From NCBI GenBank assembly GCA_002869925.2, contig NEWT02000037.1, forward strand, positions 179,231 to 243,230: a stretch of DNA of 64,000 nucleotides, in the 5' to 3' direction. The notes beneath the pieces were generated by a model. That model did no database searches and had not been told where the DNA came from. It saw nothing but the letters and a program-made list of their open reading frames with translations. Position numbers and translations under genes: made by a program. Positions 7,662 to 15,626 of this stretch are shown piece by piece. Every line of letters starts with the position of its first letter. Within the stretch, counting starts at the first letter, position 1. The DNA is from Nitrospira sp. CG24A. GTDB lineage: Bacteria > Nitrospirota > Nitrospiria > Nitrospirales > Nitrospiraceae.

Positions 7662-8987
7662 TTATGTGGTTGGGGAAGGAGCCTTGCTGGGCCTCCCGAC
7701 CGAAATATGACGGAAGCCAAAAGCGGCAACCCGATCTGATTCATAGACATTGCGCAAGTCGAAGAAGATGGGCTGGCGCAATGCAGTTTTCAGTCTGTCG
7801 AAATCGAGGGTTCGGAACTGGTTCCATTCTGTCATGAGGATGAGCGCGTCTGCTCCCTGTGCGGCCTCATAGGCATCTTTGCAGGGCACGAGGCCTGGAA
7901 CGGTCTGACAGGCTTCCTCGAGCGCGGCGGGGTCATAGGCGCGAACGGTGGCGCCCTGTTTCATGAGTTCTTGCGCGATGGCCAGGGCCGGCGAATCCCG
8001 CAGGTCGTTCGTATTGGGCTTAAAGGACAGACCCAACATTGCGAACGTCTTCCCCTTGAATCCTCCGATTTCTTTCGCGATCTTTTCAATCATCCGGTTT
8101 CGCTGCTGTTCGTTGATGAGAGCGGCGGCGCCTGCGATTTGCATGGGATAGCCGACTCGTTCTCCTGTTTGTACGAGGGCGGCCAGATCTTTGGGAAAGC
8201 ACGATCCACCGAACCCCGGTCCTGCGTGGAGAAACTTCGATCCAATCCGGTTGTCGAGCCCCATCCCTTTTGCCACCATCTGCACATTGGCGCCCACCCG
8301 CTCGCAGACGGTGGCGATTTCGTTGATGAACGAAATTTTTGTGGCGAGGAAGGCGTTGGAGGCGTATTTGATCATCTCGGCAGTCGGGATATCGGTCACG
8401 ACGAACGGAGTTTCGATGAGATACAACGGGCGATACAGATCTTTCATGATTGCAACCGCCTGCTCGCTGTCTGCGCCGATGACAACCCGGTTTGGCCGCA
8501 AGAAGTCTTCGATGGCGGATCCTTCACGAAGAAATTCCGGGTTGGAGACAATGTCGAACCGGAATTTGCCTGATTGATTGGCGTTGATCACTTCACGCAG
8601 CTTTTCCCCTGTTCCGACCGGGACGGTCGATTTGGTGACAATGACCTTGTAGCCGGTCATGGTTTTGGCGATGCCGCGGCCGACTTCTTCGACATATGAG
8701 AGATCGGCTGATCCGTCAGGCTTCGGAGGGGTTCCCACTGCTATGAAGATCACGAGGGCCTTGTCGACGGCTTTGGCGATGTCGGTCGTAAAGCTGATCC
8801 GGTTCTCTTTGATTCCTTTGGCGACGAGCTCCGTGATACCCGGTTCATAGAAGGGCACATCGCCCTTCTCAAGCCTGGCGATCCGTTTAGCATCGGTATC
8901 CATGCAGGTCACGCTGACTCCGAATTCCGAGAAGCAGGCTCCTGTTACTAACCCGACATAGCCGGTTCCAATTACACTGATATGCAT
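7662..8987 (-). CDS. ugd: UDP-glucose 6-dehydrogenase
   Basis: 441 aa, the usual length. It oxidises UDP-glucose to UDP-glucuronate with two NAD+, for extracellular polysaccharide or lipopolysaccharide. The N-terminal Rossmann motif GTGYVGLVTGACFSEFG and the catalytic Cys in GGSCFPKD (about residue 263) are both present, followed by the LGLSFKPNTNDLRDSPA segment. AGGAGG lies just upstream of the ATG. The gene is convergent with the HEAT cluster, and the two stops are only about 10 bp apart. Confidence 0.95.
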   Translation of the reverse strand: MHISVIGTGYVGLVTGACFSEFGVSVTCMDTDAKRIARLEKGDVPFYEPGITELVAKGIKENRISFTTDIAKAVDKALVIFIAVGTPPKPDGSADLSYVEEVGRGIAKTMTGYKVIVTKSTVPVGTGEKLREVINANQSGKFRFDIVSNPEFLREGSAIEDFLRPNRVVIGADSEQAVAIMKDLYRPLYLIETPFVVTDIPTAEMIKYASNAFLATKISFINEIATVCERVGANVQMVAKGMGLDNRIGSKFLHAGPGFGGSCFPKDLAALVQTGERVGYPMQIAGAAALINEQQRNRMIEKIAKEIGGFKGKTFAMLGLSFKPNTNDLRDSPALAIAQELMKQGATVRAYDPAALEEACQTVPGLVPCKDAYEAAQGADALILMTEWNQFRTLDFDRLKTALRQPIFFDLRNVYESDRVAAFGFRHISVGRPSKAPSPTT

Positions 8988-9179
8988 GGGCCTAGGTCCT
9001 CCTAATCTATTCTCTCGCGAGAGTTAAAACGCACTCGCGGAGTATAGCAACGGGACCGTGGGGTGAGCAACGAAGTTATGCAAATAACCTTCACAGGGTG
9101 GAATTACTCAGGCCGCTCGTTGACAGGTGCGCGAGGGCTGGGTAGTATTTGCTCCCTCCATCGAACGGATCCTAATCGT

Positions 9180-9590
9180 ATGGCGATTCAGAGCAGAACT
9201 TTCCAGCGACCTCTCGCCGTGATGATGCGCCGGACCTTGCGCACGATCAGTCAGGAGGCCACGCTGTTGGAGGCGGCCAAGCAGATGCGGGACGCGAAAG
9301 TCGGCGCCTTGTTGGTGCAGGAGGCTGGTCACTACAGAGGTATCGTCAGCGAATCGGATTTGGTCCGCAAGGGGATGGCTGAATCGTACCCGGCGCAGGA
9401 GACATTGGTCCGTGCTGTCATGAGTAGCCCGCTGTTGGCGATTGACATTACGGGCTCGGCTCACGAGGCGAGTGAGAAGATGGCGGAACATGGGATTCGC
9501 CATCTCGCGATTTCCGAAGAGGGGCAGATCGTCGGAATCATCTCGGTCCGTGATCTCTTGCACTACTTCAAAAATTGGGGCGGTCTGTGA
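9180..9590 (+). CDS. Tandem CBS-domain protein
   Basis: 136 aa from ATG 9180; the frame is open from 9063, but conservation-type sequence begins after this Met. It has two CBS motifs. The first is TISQEATLLEAAKQMRDAKVGALLVQEAGHYRGIVSESDLVRKG and the second is SAHEASEKMAEHGIRHLAISEEGQIVGIISVRDLL. Such stand-alone pairs bind adenine nucleotides and act as energy sensors on partner proteins. The partner is not evident here; the next gene, 67 bp downstream, is the spermidine-synthase-like membrane protein. Confidence 0.85.
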   Translation: MAIQSRTFQRPLAVMMRRTLRTISQEATLLEAAKQMRDAKVGALLVQEAGHYRGIVSESDLVRKGMAESYPAQETLVRAVMSSPLLAIDITGSAHEASEKMAEHGIRHLAISEEGQIVGIISVRDLLHYFKNWGGL

Positions 9591-9657
9591 TCTTCTGGGT
9601 TCGTGAGGCCACGCTAGATCGTCTTCCTCCCTTGCGCCATATTCCTGCACGAGTTTC

Positions 9658-11223
9658 GTGAACCGGTCGTCTCCCATCCCTCAATGGTTTCTGCTGTTCA
9701 CGGCGCTGGCGACCGGTGCGGTGGTGATGGCGCTTGAGATCGTGGGAAGTCGGCTCTTGGCTCCCGTTTTTGGAAACTCCCTATTCGTCTGGGGCGCATT
9801 GATTGGGGTGATTCTTGCTGCTATGAGCAGCGGGTACGCCTTTGGAGGCTGGCTCTCGGACCGATATCCCGGCGCACAGGTGTTGGCCGGTCTGCTTCTG
9901 TTCTCCGGAGCCTGGACATTTCTTGTCGCGTGGTTTGAACAGCCGGTGCTCTTTAAGGTGGCCGGACTGATTGAGGATCCTCGATGGGGACCCTGTGTGG
10001 CCGCAGCCGTGCTGCTGGGGCCGCCAGCTTTTGGCTTGAGCGGCGTGCTGCCGGCCCTGTTGCGATTGGCCGTGTCGGACCTTGAATATTTCGGTCGGCA
10101 TACCGGTCGGATGATCGCGCTCTCCACTGTCGGGAGCTTGGCGGGAACCTGGGGCACAGCGTTTTTCTTTCTGTCCTGGATCGGCAGTCAGGCGCTGGTC
10201 GCGTGGCTTGGCGTTATTCAAGTGTGTCTTGGTCTCTGGTGGTTGATCAGCAGGACGTCCGTGAGACCCTTGGTAATTGGCCTACTCTGCCTCTGCATTG
10301 GAGGGTTGGGGGCTGGTGCGTGGTTTCCAATTCAGGTCTTGAAGGCGCCGGTCTATCAAAAAGACAGCCCGTACCAACAAGTGAGAATTCGCGATGACGA
10401 TCTGTTTCGCTACCTGATCTTAGACCGGACATTCCACGCGGTGATGTGGAAGGCGGATCCGGTCGCACTGTTTCTCCCCTACAGTCAACTGATGGTGGCA
10501 TCGTTGGCGTTAGTGCCGGAATCGAAACGGGGTTTGATCCTCGGTCACGGGGGCGGATCATTGGCAAAATGGCTCGCCAATCGATGGCCTGAGCTCGAGC
10601 TAGACGTGGTTGAGTTTGACCCCGCGGTCGTCCGTATGGCAGAAGAATATTTCTTCTATCGGCCGCCTCTCCAGCATCATGTGCACGTTCGGGATGCCCG
10701 GGTCTTTCTGAATTCCACGAAGCGGACCTACGACCTCATATGGGTCGATGCATTTGCCCGGCACATGATTCCGTTTCACTTGACCACGGTGGAATTCTTC
10801 GCAGAGTTGCGTGCCCATCTTGCGCCGAACGGTGTATTGGCAGTGAATTTGGCCTCGTCGGGCGAGGGCGGAGATCTCTTACGTGCTAATGCGGTCGTAC
10901 AGACGATGCGGCGGTCGTTTCCCGATATCCAGTCTTTTGCGGTCAAGGGGCCATGGAATTCTACCCCGACGCGTGCCGAGAATCTCATTTTCTTCGCTGG
11001 GGCGCCACTCAAACAGTACCAGCCCTCTATCATGGCCACAAATGTGGCCCAATTGGTTGAGCGGCAGCGTCTCCCATTCGAGGCCGTGGCGCTGCTGGCG
11101 ACTCATCGCGCGCAACAATGGGAATTGGGCGTCGAGCTCACAGACGATTATGCGCCGTACGATCTCTTGATTGGGTCTACGGTTCAGGAGGGACAGCCTG
11201 AGGCGGATAAGCTATTGAAATAA
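9658..11223 (+). CDS. Membrane protein fused to a spermidine-synthase-like methyltransferase-fold domain
   Basis: 521 aa from GTG 9658. Residues about 10-215 hold six or seven hydrophobic segments with MFS-like loops (ALEIVGSRLLAPVFG; GYAFGGWLSDRYPG). Residues about 265-440 form a spermidine-synthase fold with a nucleotide motif (LGHGGGSLAKWL), an acidic residue after beta 2 (VVEFDPAVV), a VRDARVFL segment and LIWVDAF. The fusion is widespread in bacteria. Real aminopropyltransferase activity is unproven for it, and the DAFARHMIPFHLTT loop departs from the polyamine-binding consensus. Confidence 0.85.
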   Translation: MNRSSPIPQWFLLFTALATGAVVMALEIVGSRLLAPVFGNSLFVWGALIGVILAAMSSGYAFGGWLSDRYPGAQVLAGLLLFSGAWTFLVAWFEQPVLFKVAGLIEDPRWGPCVAAAVLLGPPAFGLSGVLPALLRLAVSDLEYFGRHTGRMIALSTVGSLAGTWGTAFFFLSWIGSQALVAWLGVIQVCLGLWWLISRTSVRPLVIGLLCLCIGGLGAGAWFPIQVLKAPVYQKDSPYQQVRIRDDDLFRYLILDRTFHAVMWKADPVALFLPYSQLMVASLALVPESKRGLILGHGGGSLAKWLANRWPELELDVVEFDPAVVRMAEEYFFYRPPLQHHVHVRDARVFLNSTKRTYDLIWVDAFARHMIPFHLTTVEFFAELRAHLAPNGVLAVNLASSGEGGDLLRANAVVQTMRRSFPDIQSFAVKGPWNSTPTRAENLIFFAGAPLKQYQPSIMATNVAQLVERQRLPFEAVALLATHRAQQWELGVELTDDYAPYDLLIGSTVQEGQPEADKLLK

Positions 11224-11479
11224 GGATGGCTGATCTTTGATGTGTCTGTCTACATAGGAAGTGACATCGGGAAAGATCTAGAATAAACGTTCTTGCTTCC
11301 GATTTCCTCTCAGTGCTATTTATAAGGATATTCGTGAAGCATATCCATGCTGTTAGAGCATGACGGGCAGACGTAGGAAAGCAGGAGTCGGCAAAAGGTC
11401 AGGGCTATGCTATATGGGTTTTATGGTAGGTCGTTACCAACCTAATCGCATCTCTTTTTCTTTTTTAAGGAGGTAGGTC
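11224..11479 (+). promoter_or_regulatory. Leader and promoter region of the cupredoxin gene
   Basis: This 256 bp gap has a short inverted repeat (GATCTTTGATGTGTC with GACATCGGGAAAGATC) at about 11231-11279. A weak sigma70-like pair, TTGCTT at 11293 and TATTTA at 11317, is spaced 18 bp apart. A strong AAGGAGG box (11468-11474) stands just before the ATG at 11480. If that promoter is used, the transcript has an untranslated leader of about 150 nt. Confidence 0.35.
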
Positions 11480-11959
11480 ATGGGCAAGGCGATGTTAGGG
11501 GTCTTCTTCGGCCTCATGATGGTCGTGGCTGGAGCATCTGCCGCGTTTGCACTTCAGGCAGGTGGAGCGGAAGTCGGAGATCTGGAGACCGGCTCCGTTG
11601 TGGGTCAGTCGTTTAAGGAGTTGGATGTGGATGCCCAACTGTTCGCCATCGAGATAGGGGACCTCAAGACGTGGTATCCGCCAATTACCATCCTCGATTT
11701 CAAAGTTCGCCCTGGTCGCCCAGTCTTGCTCAAGGTGACGAATAAAGCCACGGCCGAGCATGGATTCCAGATGACGGATGCCGCGAACGCTGGTTCACCG
11801 TTTGTCATGAAAGCTGAAGTGGTCTTGAAGCCTGGCGAAACAAAGTATATTGGGATTCCCACCAGCGACATGTTCTACGCGACCCAAGGGAACACATTGA
11901 CCTATCGCTGTCATTTGCACCCGGGCCATGTCGGCGGCAAGATTTTGATGATCAAGTAA
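11480..11959 (+). CDS. Secreted cupredoxin, nitrosocyanin/plastocyanin-like copper protein
   Basis: 159 aa with a clear signal peptide (MLGVFFGLMMVVAGASAAFA). The mature part is a cupredoxin domain: a beta segment with PVLLKVTNKATAEHGFQM, then KPGETKYIGIP, and the C-terminal loop YRCHLHPGHVGGKIL. Candidate copper ligands are Glu93/His94, Cys144, His147 and His150. There is no Met at the usual axial position after CxxH. The CHLHP loop recalls nitrosocyanin (CQLHP) more than plastocyanin. It should be a periplasmic electron carrier or copper-binding protein. It has its own strong ribosome binding site and terminator. Confidence 0.85.
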   Translation: MGKAMLGVFFGLMMVVAGASAAFALQAGGAEVGDLETGSVVGQSFKELDVDAQLFAIEIGDLKTWYPPITILDFKVRPGRPVLLKVTNKATAEHGFQMTDAANAGSPFVMKAEVVLKPGETKYIGIPTSDMFYATQGNTLTYRCHLHPGHVGGKILMIK

Positions 11960-11987
11960 GAGAATAGGTATTGGCCGAGGCGAGTGA

Positions 11988-12031
11988 CCATCGCCCTCTT
12001 TGCAATACTGCGGAGAGGGCGATGGTTTTTT
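11988..12031 (+). terminator. Rho-independent terminator of the cupredoxin gene
   Basis: A perfect 12-bp stem (CCATCGCCCTCT at 11988-11999 with AGAGGGCGATGG at 12014-12025) is followed directly by a run of six T. Confidence 0.9.
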
Positions 12032-12034
12032 AGT

Positions 12035-12224
12035 AGGATGCTGACAAAGTCGCCCTTCTCACCCGCCCAACCCTGTGCGCGGCTCGACTGAGCTCGCCGA
12101 AGTCCGAGACGCGCCTTGTCCTGAGCATCGTTCTCGTTTCGCTCCGATCCTCAATGTACCCCTGAGAGTACGCGTCTGGTCTTCGCTCACTGCGGCTTTG
12201 CCGGACGGTCTTTTGAGTATCCTG
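12035..12224 (+). repeat. Dispersed inverted-repeat element, copy B (variant core)
   Basis: The left end AGGATGCTGACAAAGTCGCC and right end GCCGGACGGTCTTTTGAGTATCCTG are the same terminal inverted repeats as in the 6628 and 19689 elements. The core differs: it holds GCTCGACTGAGCTCGCCG and GTACCCCTGAGAGTACGCG. It lies between the cupredoxin terminator and the ferredoxin terminator, so it interrupts no gene. Confidence 0.7.
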
Positions 12225-12232
12225 CCCGAAGC

Positions 12233-12272
12233 AGGAAGGCCCGGCTTCTCACATGAGTAGCCGGGCCTTCCT
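12233..12272 (-). terminator. Terminator hairpin downstream of the ferredoxin gene
   Basis: A perfect 14-bp stem (AGGAAGGCCCGGCT at 12233-12246 with AGCCGGGCCTTCCT at 12259-12272) encloses a 12-nt loop. It lies 21 bp beyond the stop of the minus-strand ferredoxin gene. The T tract is weak, so termination efficiency is uncertain. Confidence 0.6.
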
Positions 12273-12293
12273 TGTTGAACGGTTGAACGATGA

Positions 12294-12731
<438 letters not shown>

Positions 12732-12854
12732 TCATTCTAGTCTGACGTTCTTTTCCAAGTCAACAGCGCAGGGTTTGTTCAGAAGGCCTAGATTCCCTGT
12801 ATTAATGGGCCTTTGGGCCCAGGGATTCGTGAAGAACCATGACCGGGAATATCT

Positions 12855-13349
12855 ATGGCGACCGCACAGACAGGCGATCGGGGGCAGAAAAAGAAGCGTA
12901 TCGTCACGCTCGCTCTCATGGCGATTTTTTTGATGAGCGCATCGTTTTTTCTCATCGATCGAAAAGAAGAGACCATCATCGTCGTCTCGTTCCCGAATGG
13001 TCGTGAACTCGAGGCGGAGGTGGCAGATACACCGGAGAAACTGCTTGTCGGTCTTGCCTTTCGAGAAGCATTGCCGGCGAACGGTGGATTGCTCTATATC
13101 TTCGAGTCGACGGGGCAGAACCACCTCTGGACGAAAGCCTATCGGTTCCCGGTGGATATGATATGGGTCGACGAAAGTCATCACATTGTAGGGCTGAAGG
13201 AAAATGTCGCCCCTTGCCAGCTAGACGATTGCCCGAAGTATAGTTCCTCTCCCGAAGCGGTTCGCTATGCGATTCAAACAGAAGCAGGTTTCATCAAACG
13301 GGAAGGAATCACCATAGGGCAGGAGTTGAAATATACGCTTCGGATGTAA
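12855..13349 (+). CDS. Membrane-anchored DUF192 protein
   Basis: 164 aa. A basic N-terminus (GQKKKR) precedes one hydrophobic anchor (IVTLALMAIFLMSASFFLI), so the domain is periplasmic. The DUF192 fold is recognisable from VEVADTPEKLLVGLAFREALP-type sequence, GGLLYIFESTGQNHLWTKAYRFPVDMIWVDESHHIVG, and the closing PCQLDDCPKYSSSPEAVRYAIQTEAGF. Its biochemical role is not known. It has a short intergenic gap to the Rieske protein and is probably co-transcribed with it. Confidence 0.85.
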   Translation: MATAQTGDRGQKKKRIVTLALMAIFLMSASFFLIDRKEETIIVVSFPNGRELEAEVADTPEKLLVGLAFREALPANGGLLYIFESTGQNHLWTKAYRFPVDMIWVDESHHIVGLKENVAPCQLDDCPKYSSSPEAVRYAIQTEAGFIKREGITIGQELKYTLRM

Positions 13350-13399
13350 GGTGTGGGGGGAGATGTGGCAGGGCGCATGATGAGAGGAGTCGGTGCAAC

Positions 13400-13720
13400 A
13401 TGCTAGAAGGATTTCAATCTGTCGCACTGGTCGCCGAGCTGCCGCCAGGGAAATCAAAAGCCGTCTTGGTGAACAATCGGGAGATTGCGCTCTTCAATAT
13501 TGAGGGGAAATATTTTGCGATTCATAACCTCTGTCCTCACGAAGGAGGTCCTTTGTGCGAAGGGCGTGTGAAAGGCTTTGTCGTCGCCTGTCCGTGGCAC
13601 GACTTGGCGTTCGATGTTCGGAACGGGCGAGGGACAGACGGTGGTGGATATTGTGTGGGGAGTTACGACGTGTTGGTGGAAGGAACGGAGATTTTTGTTG
13701 GACCTCGGCGAAAATCATAG
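13400..13720 (+). CDS. Rieske [2Fe-2S] ferredoxin (NirD/BphF-like)
   Basis: 106 aa with no signal peptide. Cluster ligands are in CPH (Cys45, His47) and CPWH (Cys64, His67), the canonical C-x-H/C-x2-H Rieske pair. It lacks the disulfide Cys pair of bc1-type Rieske proteins, so it belongs with soluble dioxygenase- or NirD-type ferredoxins. A soluble cytoplasmic electron carrier is expected. It is followed 37 bp later by the chagasin-like gene. Confidence 0.92.
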   Translation: MLEGFQSVALVAELPPGKSKAVLVNNREIALFNIEGKYFAIHNLCPHEGGPLCEGRVKGFVVACPWHDLAFDVRNGRGTDGGGYCVGSYDVLVEGTEIFVGPRRKS

Positions 13721-13757
13721 CCGATAGCAAAATTCTACGGAGTGGGGTATCGCGTCA

Positions 13758-14120
13758 ATGACCATGAATCCGCCGGCCGGCTACAACCATGATGGCGCCA
13801 CGCACTCGGATGGAGCCAAGGTCATTGAGGCAACCCTTGAACGTCCCATTCAGATTCATCTCTGGGAAGATCGGACTCGAGGGGAGCTTTGGGTCCCGAC
13901 CTATGATCCTACAGGGGTCGAGTTGTTGGCTGACGACTACCTGCGCATCGCCGGGAATAATGCGGTCGATAACGGGCAGAGGACATTCGAGTTTCGAGCG
14001 GTCAAGCCGGGAACCCACCGGATATTGTTTGAAAAACGCATGGGGTGGAAGTTCACTGCCGAAGATCGACGCGTCTTTGACGTGACGGTTTTAGATGCTA
14101 TGTCTCGGAGGAGTCTGTAA
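13758..14120 (+). CDS. Chagasin-like (inhibitor family I42) small protein
   Basis: 120 aa with no clear signal peptide. The C-terminal two thirds fit an all-beta I42/chagasin domain: IQIHLWEDRTRGELWVPTYD, then RTFEFRAVKPGTHRILFEKRMGW and a final RVFDVTV strand. The classical NPTTGY loop is not intact, so cysteine-protease inhibition is only a family-level guess. It lies between the Rieske ferredoxin and the transaminase. The stop is 2 bp before the next GTG, indicating one operon. Confidence 0.6.
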   Translation: MTMNPPAGYNHDGATHSDGAKVIEATLERPIQIHLWEDRTRGELWVPTYDPTGVELLADDYLRIAGNNAVDNGQRTFEFRAVKPGTHRILFEKRMGWKFTAEDRRVFDVTVLDAMSRRSL

Positions 14121-14122
14121 TC

Positions 14123-14962
14123 GTGCCGAATGTGGCCTTTGTGAACGGAGCGTTCATGCCGCTGGCCGAGGCCAAAGTCTCGATCGAAGATCGAGGCTTT
14201 CAGTTCGGCGACGGCGTCTACGAAGTCATTCGTACTTATAAGGGACGTCCATTCTCACTCGACGCCCATCTGGCTCGGCTTGATCGTAGTGCCGCAGCGC
14301 TCAACCTGCCGCAACCGTATTCTCGCGCCGATTGGACGCATCATATTTTGGAAGGGATTAAGCAGGCCGCGTATCCCGAAGCCAAAATCTATCTTCAAAT
14401 CACCAGAGGGGTTGCGCCCCGAGATCACGCCTATTCCGATGACGCGACGCCTACGGTCGTCATGACGGTCCGTGAGTTTCACCCGCTCGACAGATCGGTA
14501 CAAATCACTGGTGTGGACGCGATGACGACCGAGGATATCCGATGGGGACGCTGTGACATCAAGAGTGTCAATCTATTGGCCAATGTGTTGGCGCGTCAGC
14601 GCGTCAGGCAGGCCGGGGTGTTCGAGGCCATTTTAGTCAATGGGGGGGTCATGACTGAAGGGGCCATCAGCAATGTGATGGTTGTCCAGGGAGGGATGGT
14701 CGTGACGGCTCCCGAAGGGGCGCGCATTCTGTCTGGGGTCACGCGGGCCATCGTGCTGGATCTTGCCCGGAGTGCGGGCGTTCGGGTTCAAGAACGTTTT
14801 GTTTCTCAGGCAGAACTCTATGAGTCTGACGAAGTATTTCTCACGGGAACCACGGTCGAGGTTTTGGCCGTCGTCCGTATAGATGGGAAAATGATCGGAG
14901 CTGGACGGCCTGGACCGATTACCCAACGACTCGCCGAGAGTTTCACAAATCGGATCGATTAG
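14123..14962 (+). CDS. dat: D-amino-acid transaminase (class IV aminotransferase)
   Basis: 279 aa from GTG 14123 with GGAGGAG just upstream. It is a fold-type IV PLP enzyme. It has the RGFQFGDGVYEVIRTYKGRPF start, ITRGVAPRDH, and the PLP lysine Lys147 in RCDIKSVNLLANVLARQ. SNVMVV and FLTGTTVEV contribute to phosphate binding. The DIKSxNLLxNVLA motif points to D-alanine/D-amino-acid transaminase, supplying D-glutamate or D-alanine for peptidoglycan. 4-amino-4-deoxychorismate lyase is the main alternative. Confidence 0.85.
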   Translation: MPNVAFVNGAFMPLAEAKVSIEDRGFQFGDGVYEVIRTYKGRPFSLDAHLARLDRSAAALNLPQPYSRADWTHHILEGIKQAAYPEAKIYLQITRGVAPRDHAYSDDATPTVVMTVREFHPLDRSVQITGVDAMTTEDIRWGRCDIKSVNLLANVLARQRVRQAGVFEAILVNGGVMTEGAISNVMVVQGGMVVTAPEGARILSGVTRAIVLDLARSAGVRVQERFVSQAELYESDEVFLTGTTVEVLAVVRIDGKMIGAGRPGPITQRLAESFTNRID

Positions 14963-15007
14963 CCCCCTTGCTTTGGTATAGGTGGCGTGCTATGTTTCCC
15001 AGTCTGG

Positions 15008-15031
15008 AAGTGGGCGCAGGCCCACTTTTTT
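15008..15031 (+). promoter_or_regulatory. Terminator-like hairpin in the rimP leader
   Basis: AAGTGGG, six-base loop CGCAGG, CCCACTT followed by a T run. The hairpin sits about 11 bp before the chosen rimP start. Hairpins of this form often precede the rimP-nusA-infB operon in bacteria and may act as an attenuator. It argues for a rimP start downstream of it. Confidence 0.65.
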
Positions 15032-15041
15032 GTTTGAACTC

Positions 15042-15557
15042 GTGAGTAAGCCATCAAAAGATACGGGGCTAAGCGTGTCGGTGAAGGAGTCCCGATCGGT
15101 CGTTGATCGCATCAGCGAAGTGGTATCGCCCATCCTCTGGGCATTGGGTTTAGAATTGGTTGATGTTGTGTGTGTAGGGCAGGGTGCGCGGTCGATCGTT
15201 CGTGTGTATATCGATAAGCCGGGCAGCGTCACGGTAGACGATTGTGGGCGTGCACACCTCGCAATCGGCCCAGCCTTGGATGTGGCTGACCCATTCCCCC
15301 ATGCCTATACGTTGGAAGTCTCCTCGCCTGGTCTGGATCGAGCCTTCAAGCGGATTCAGGATTATCGCCGGGCATTGGGAGAGCAAGTGAGCGTGAAGCT
15401 CAGGCAACCGATCGATGGACAGTGGCGTATGGTCGGGCGGTTGCAGGAAGTAACTGAGCAAGGAATTACGGTTGTGGTGAAGGATGTGCGTGCTGAACGG
15501 GTAGCCACCCTTGAATTCGGCTCAATAGCTGAAGCGCGGCGCGTTGTGACATTTTAG
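15042..15557 (+). CDS. rimP: Ribosome maturation factor RimP
   Basis: 171 aa from GTG 15042; an earlier GTG at 14982 would place the leader hairpin inside the coding region. It assists 30S subunit maturation. Typical features are VVSPILWALGLELVDVVCVGQG, the RVYIDKPGSVTVDDCGRAHLAIGPALD block, and YTLEVSSPGLDRAF. The C-terminal SH3-like part (VSVKLRQPIDGQWRMVGRL) follows. It is the first gene of the rimP-nusA-infB operon. Confidence 0.93.
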   Translation: MSKPSKDTGLSVSVKESRSVVDRISEVVSPILWALGLELVDVVCVGQGARSIVRVYIDKPGSVTVDDCGRAHLAIGPALDVADPFPHAYTLEVSSPGLDRAFKRIQDYRRALGEQVSVKLRQPIDGQWRMVGRLQEVTEQGITVVVKDVRAERVATLEFGSIAEARRVVTF

Positions 15558-15626
15558 GCTGTATCAGATGAAGATGATTACCGTGGTGTGGAGTGGGGCT
15601 GTAGGGGATTCGCCGGAGAGTACGCT

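Noticed and set aside
7648-7666. Short inverted repeat ACATAAC/GTTATGT between HEAT-5 and ugd
   Set aside because: The stem is only 7 bp, overlaps both stop codons and lacks a T run, so a bidirectional terminator is not supported.
12806-12822. TGGGCCTTTGGGCCCA palindrome upstream of the DUF192 gene
   Set aside because: It is short and GC-rich, with no operator context or repetition that would support a binding site.
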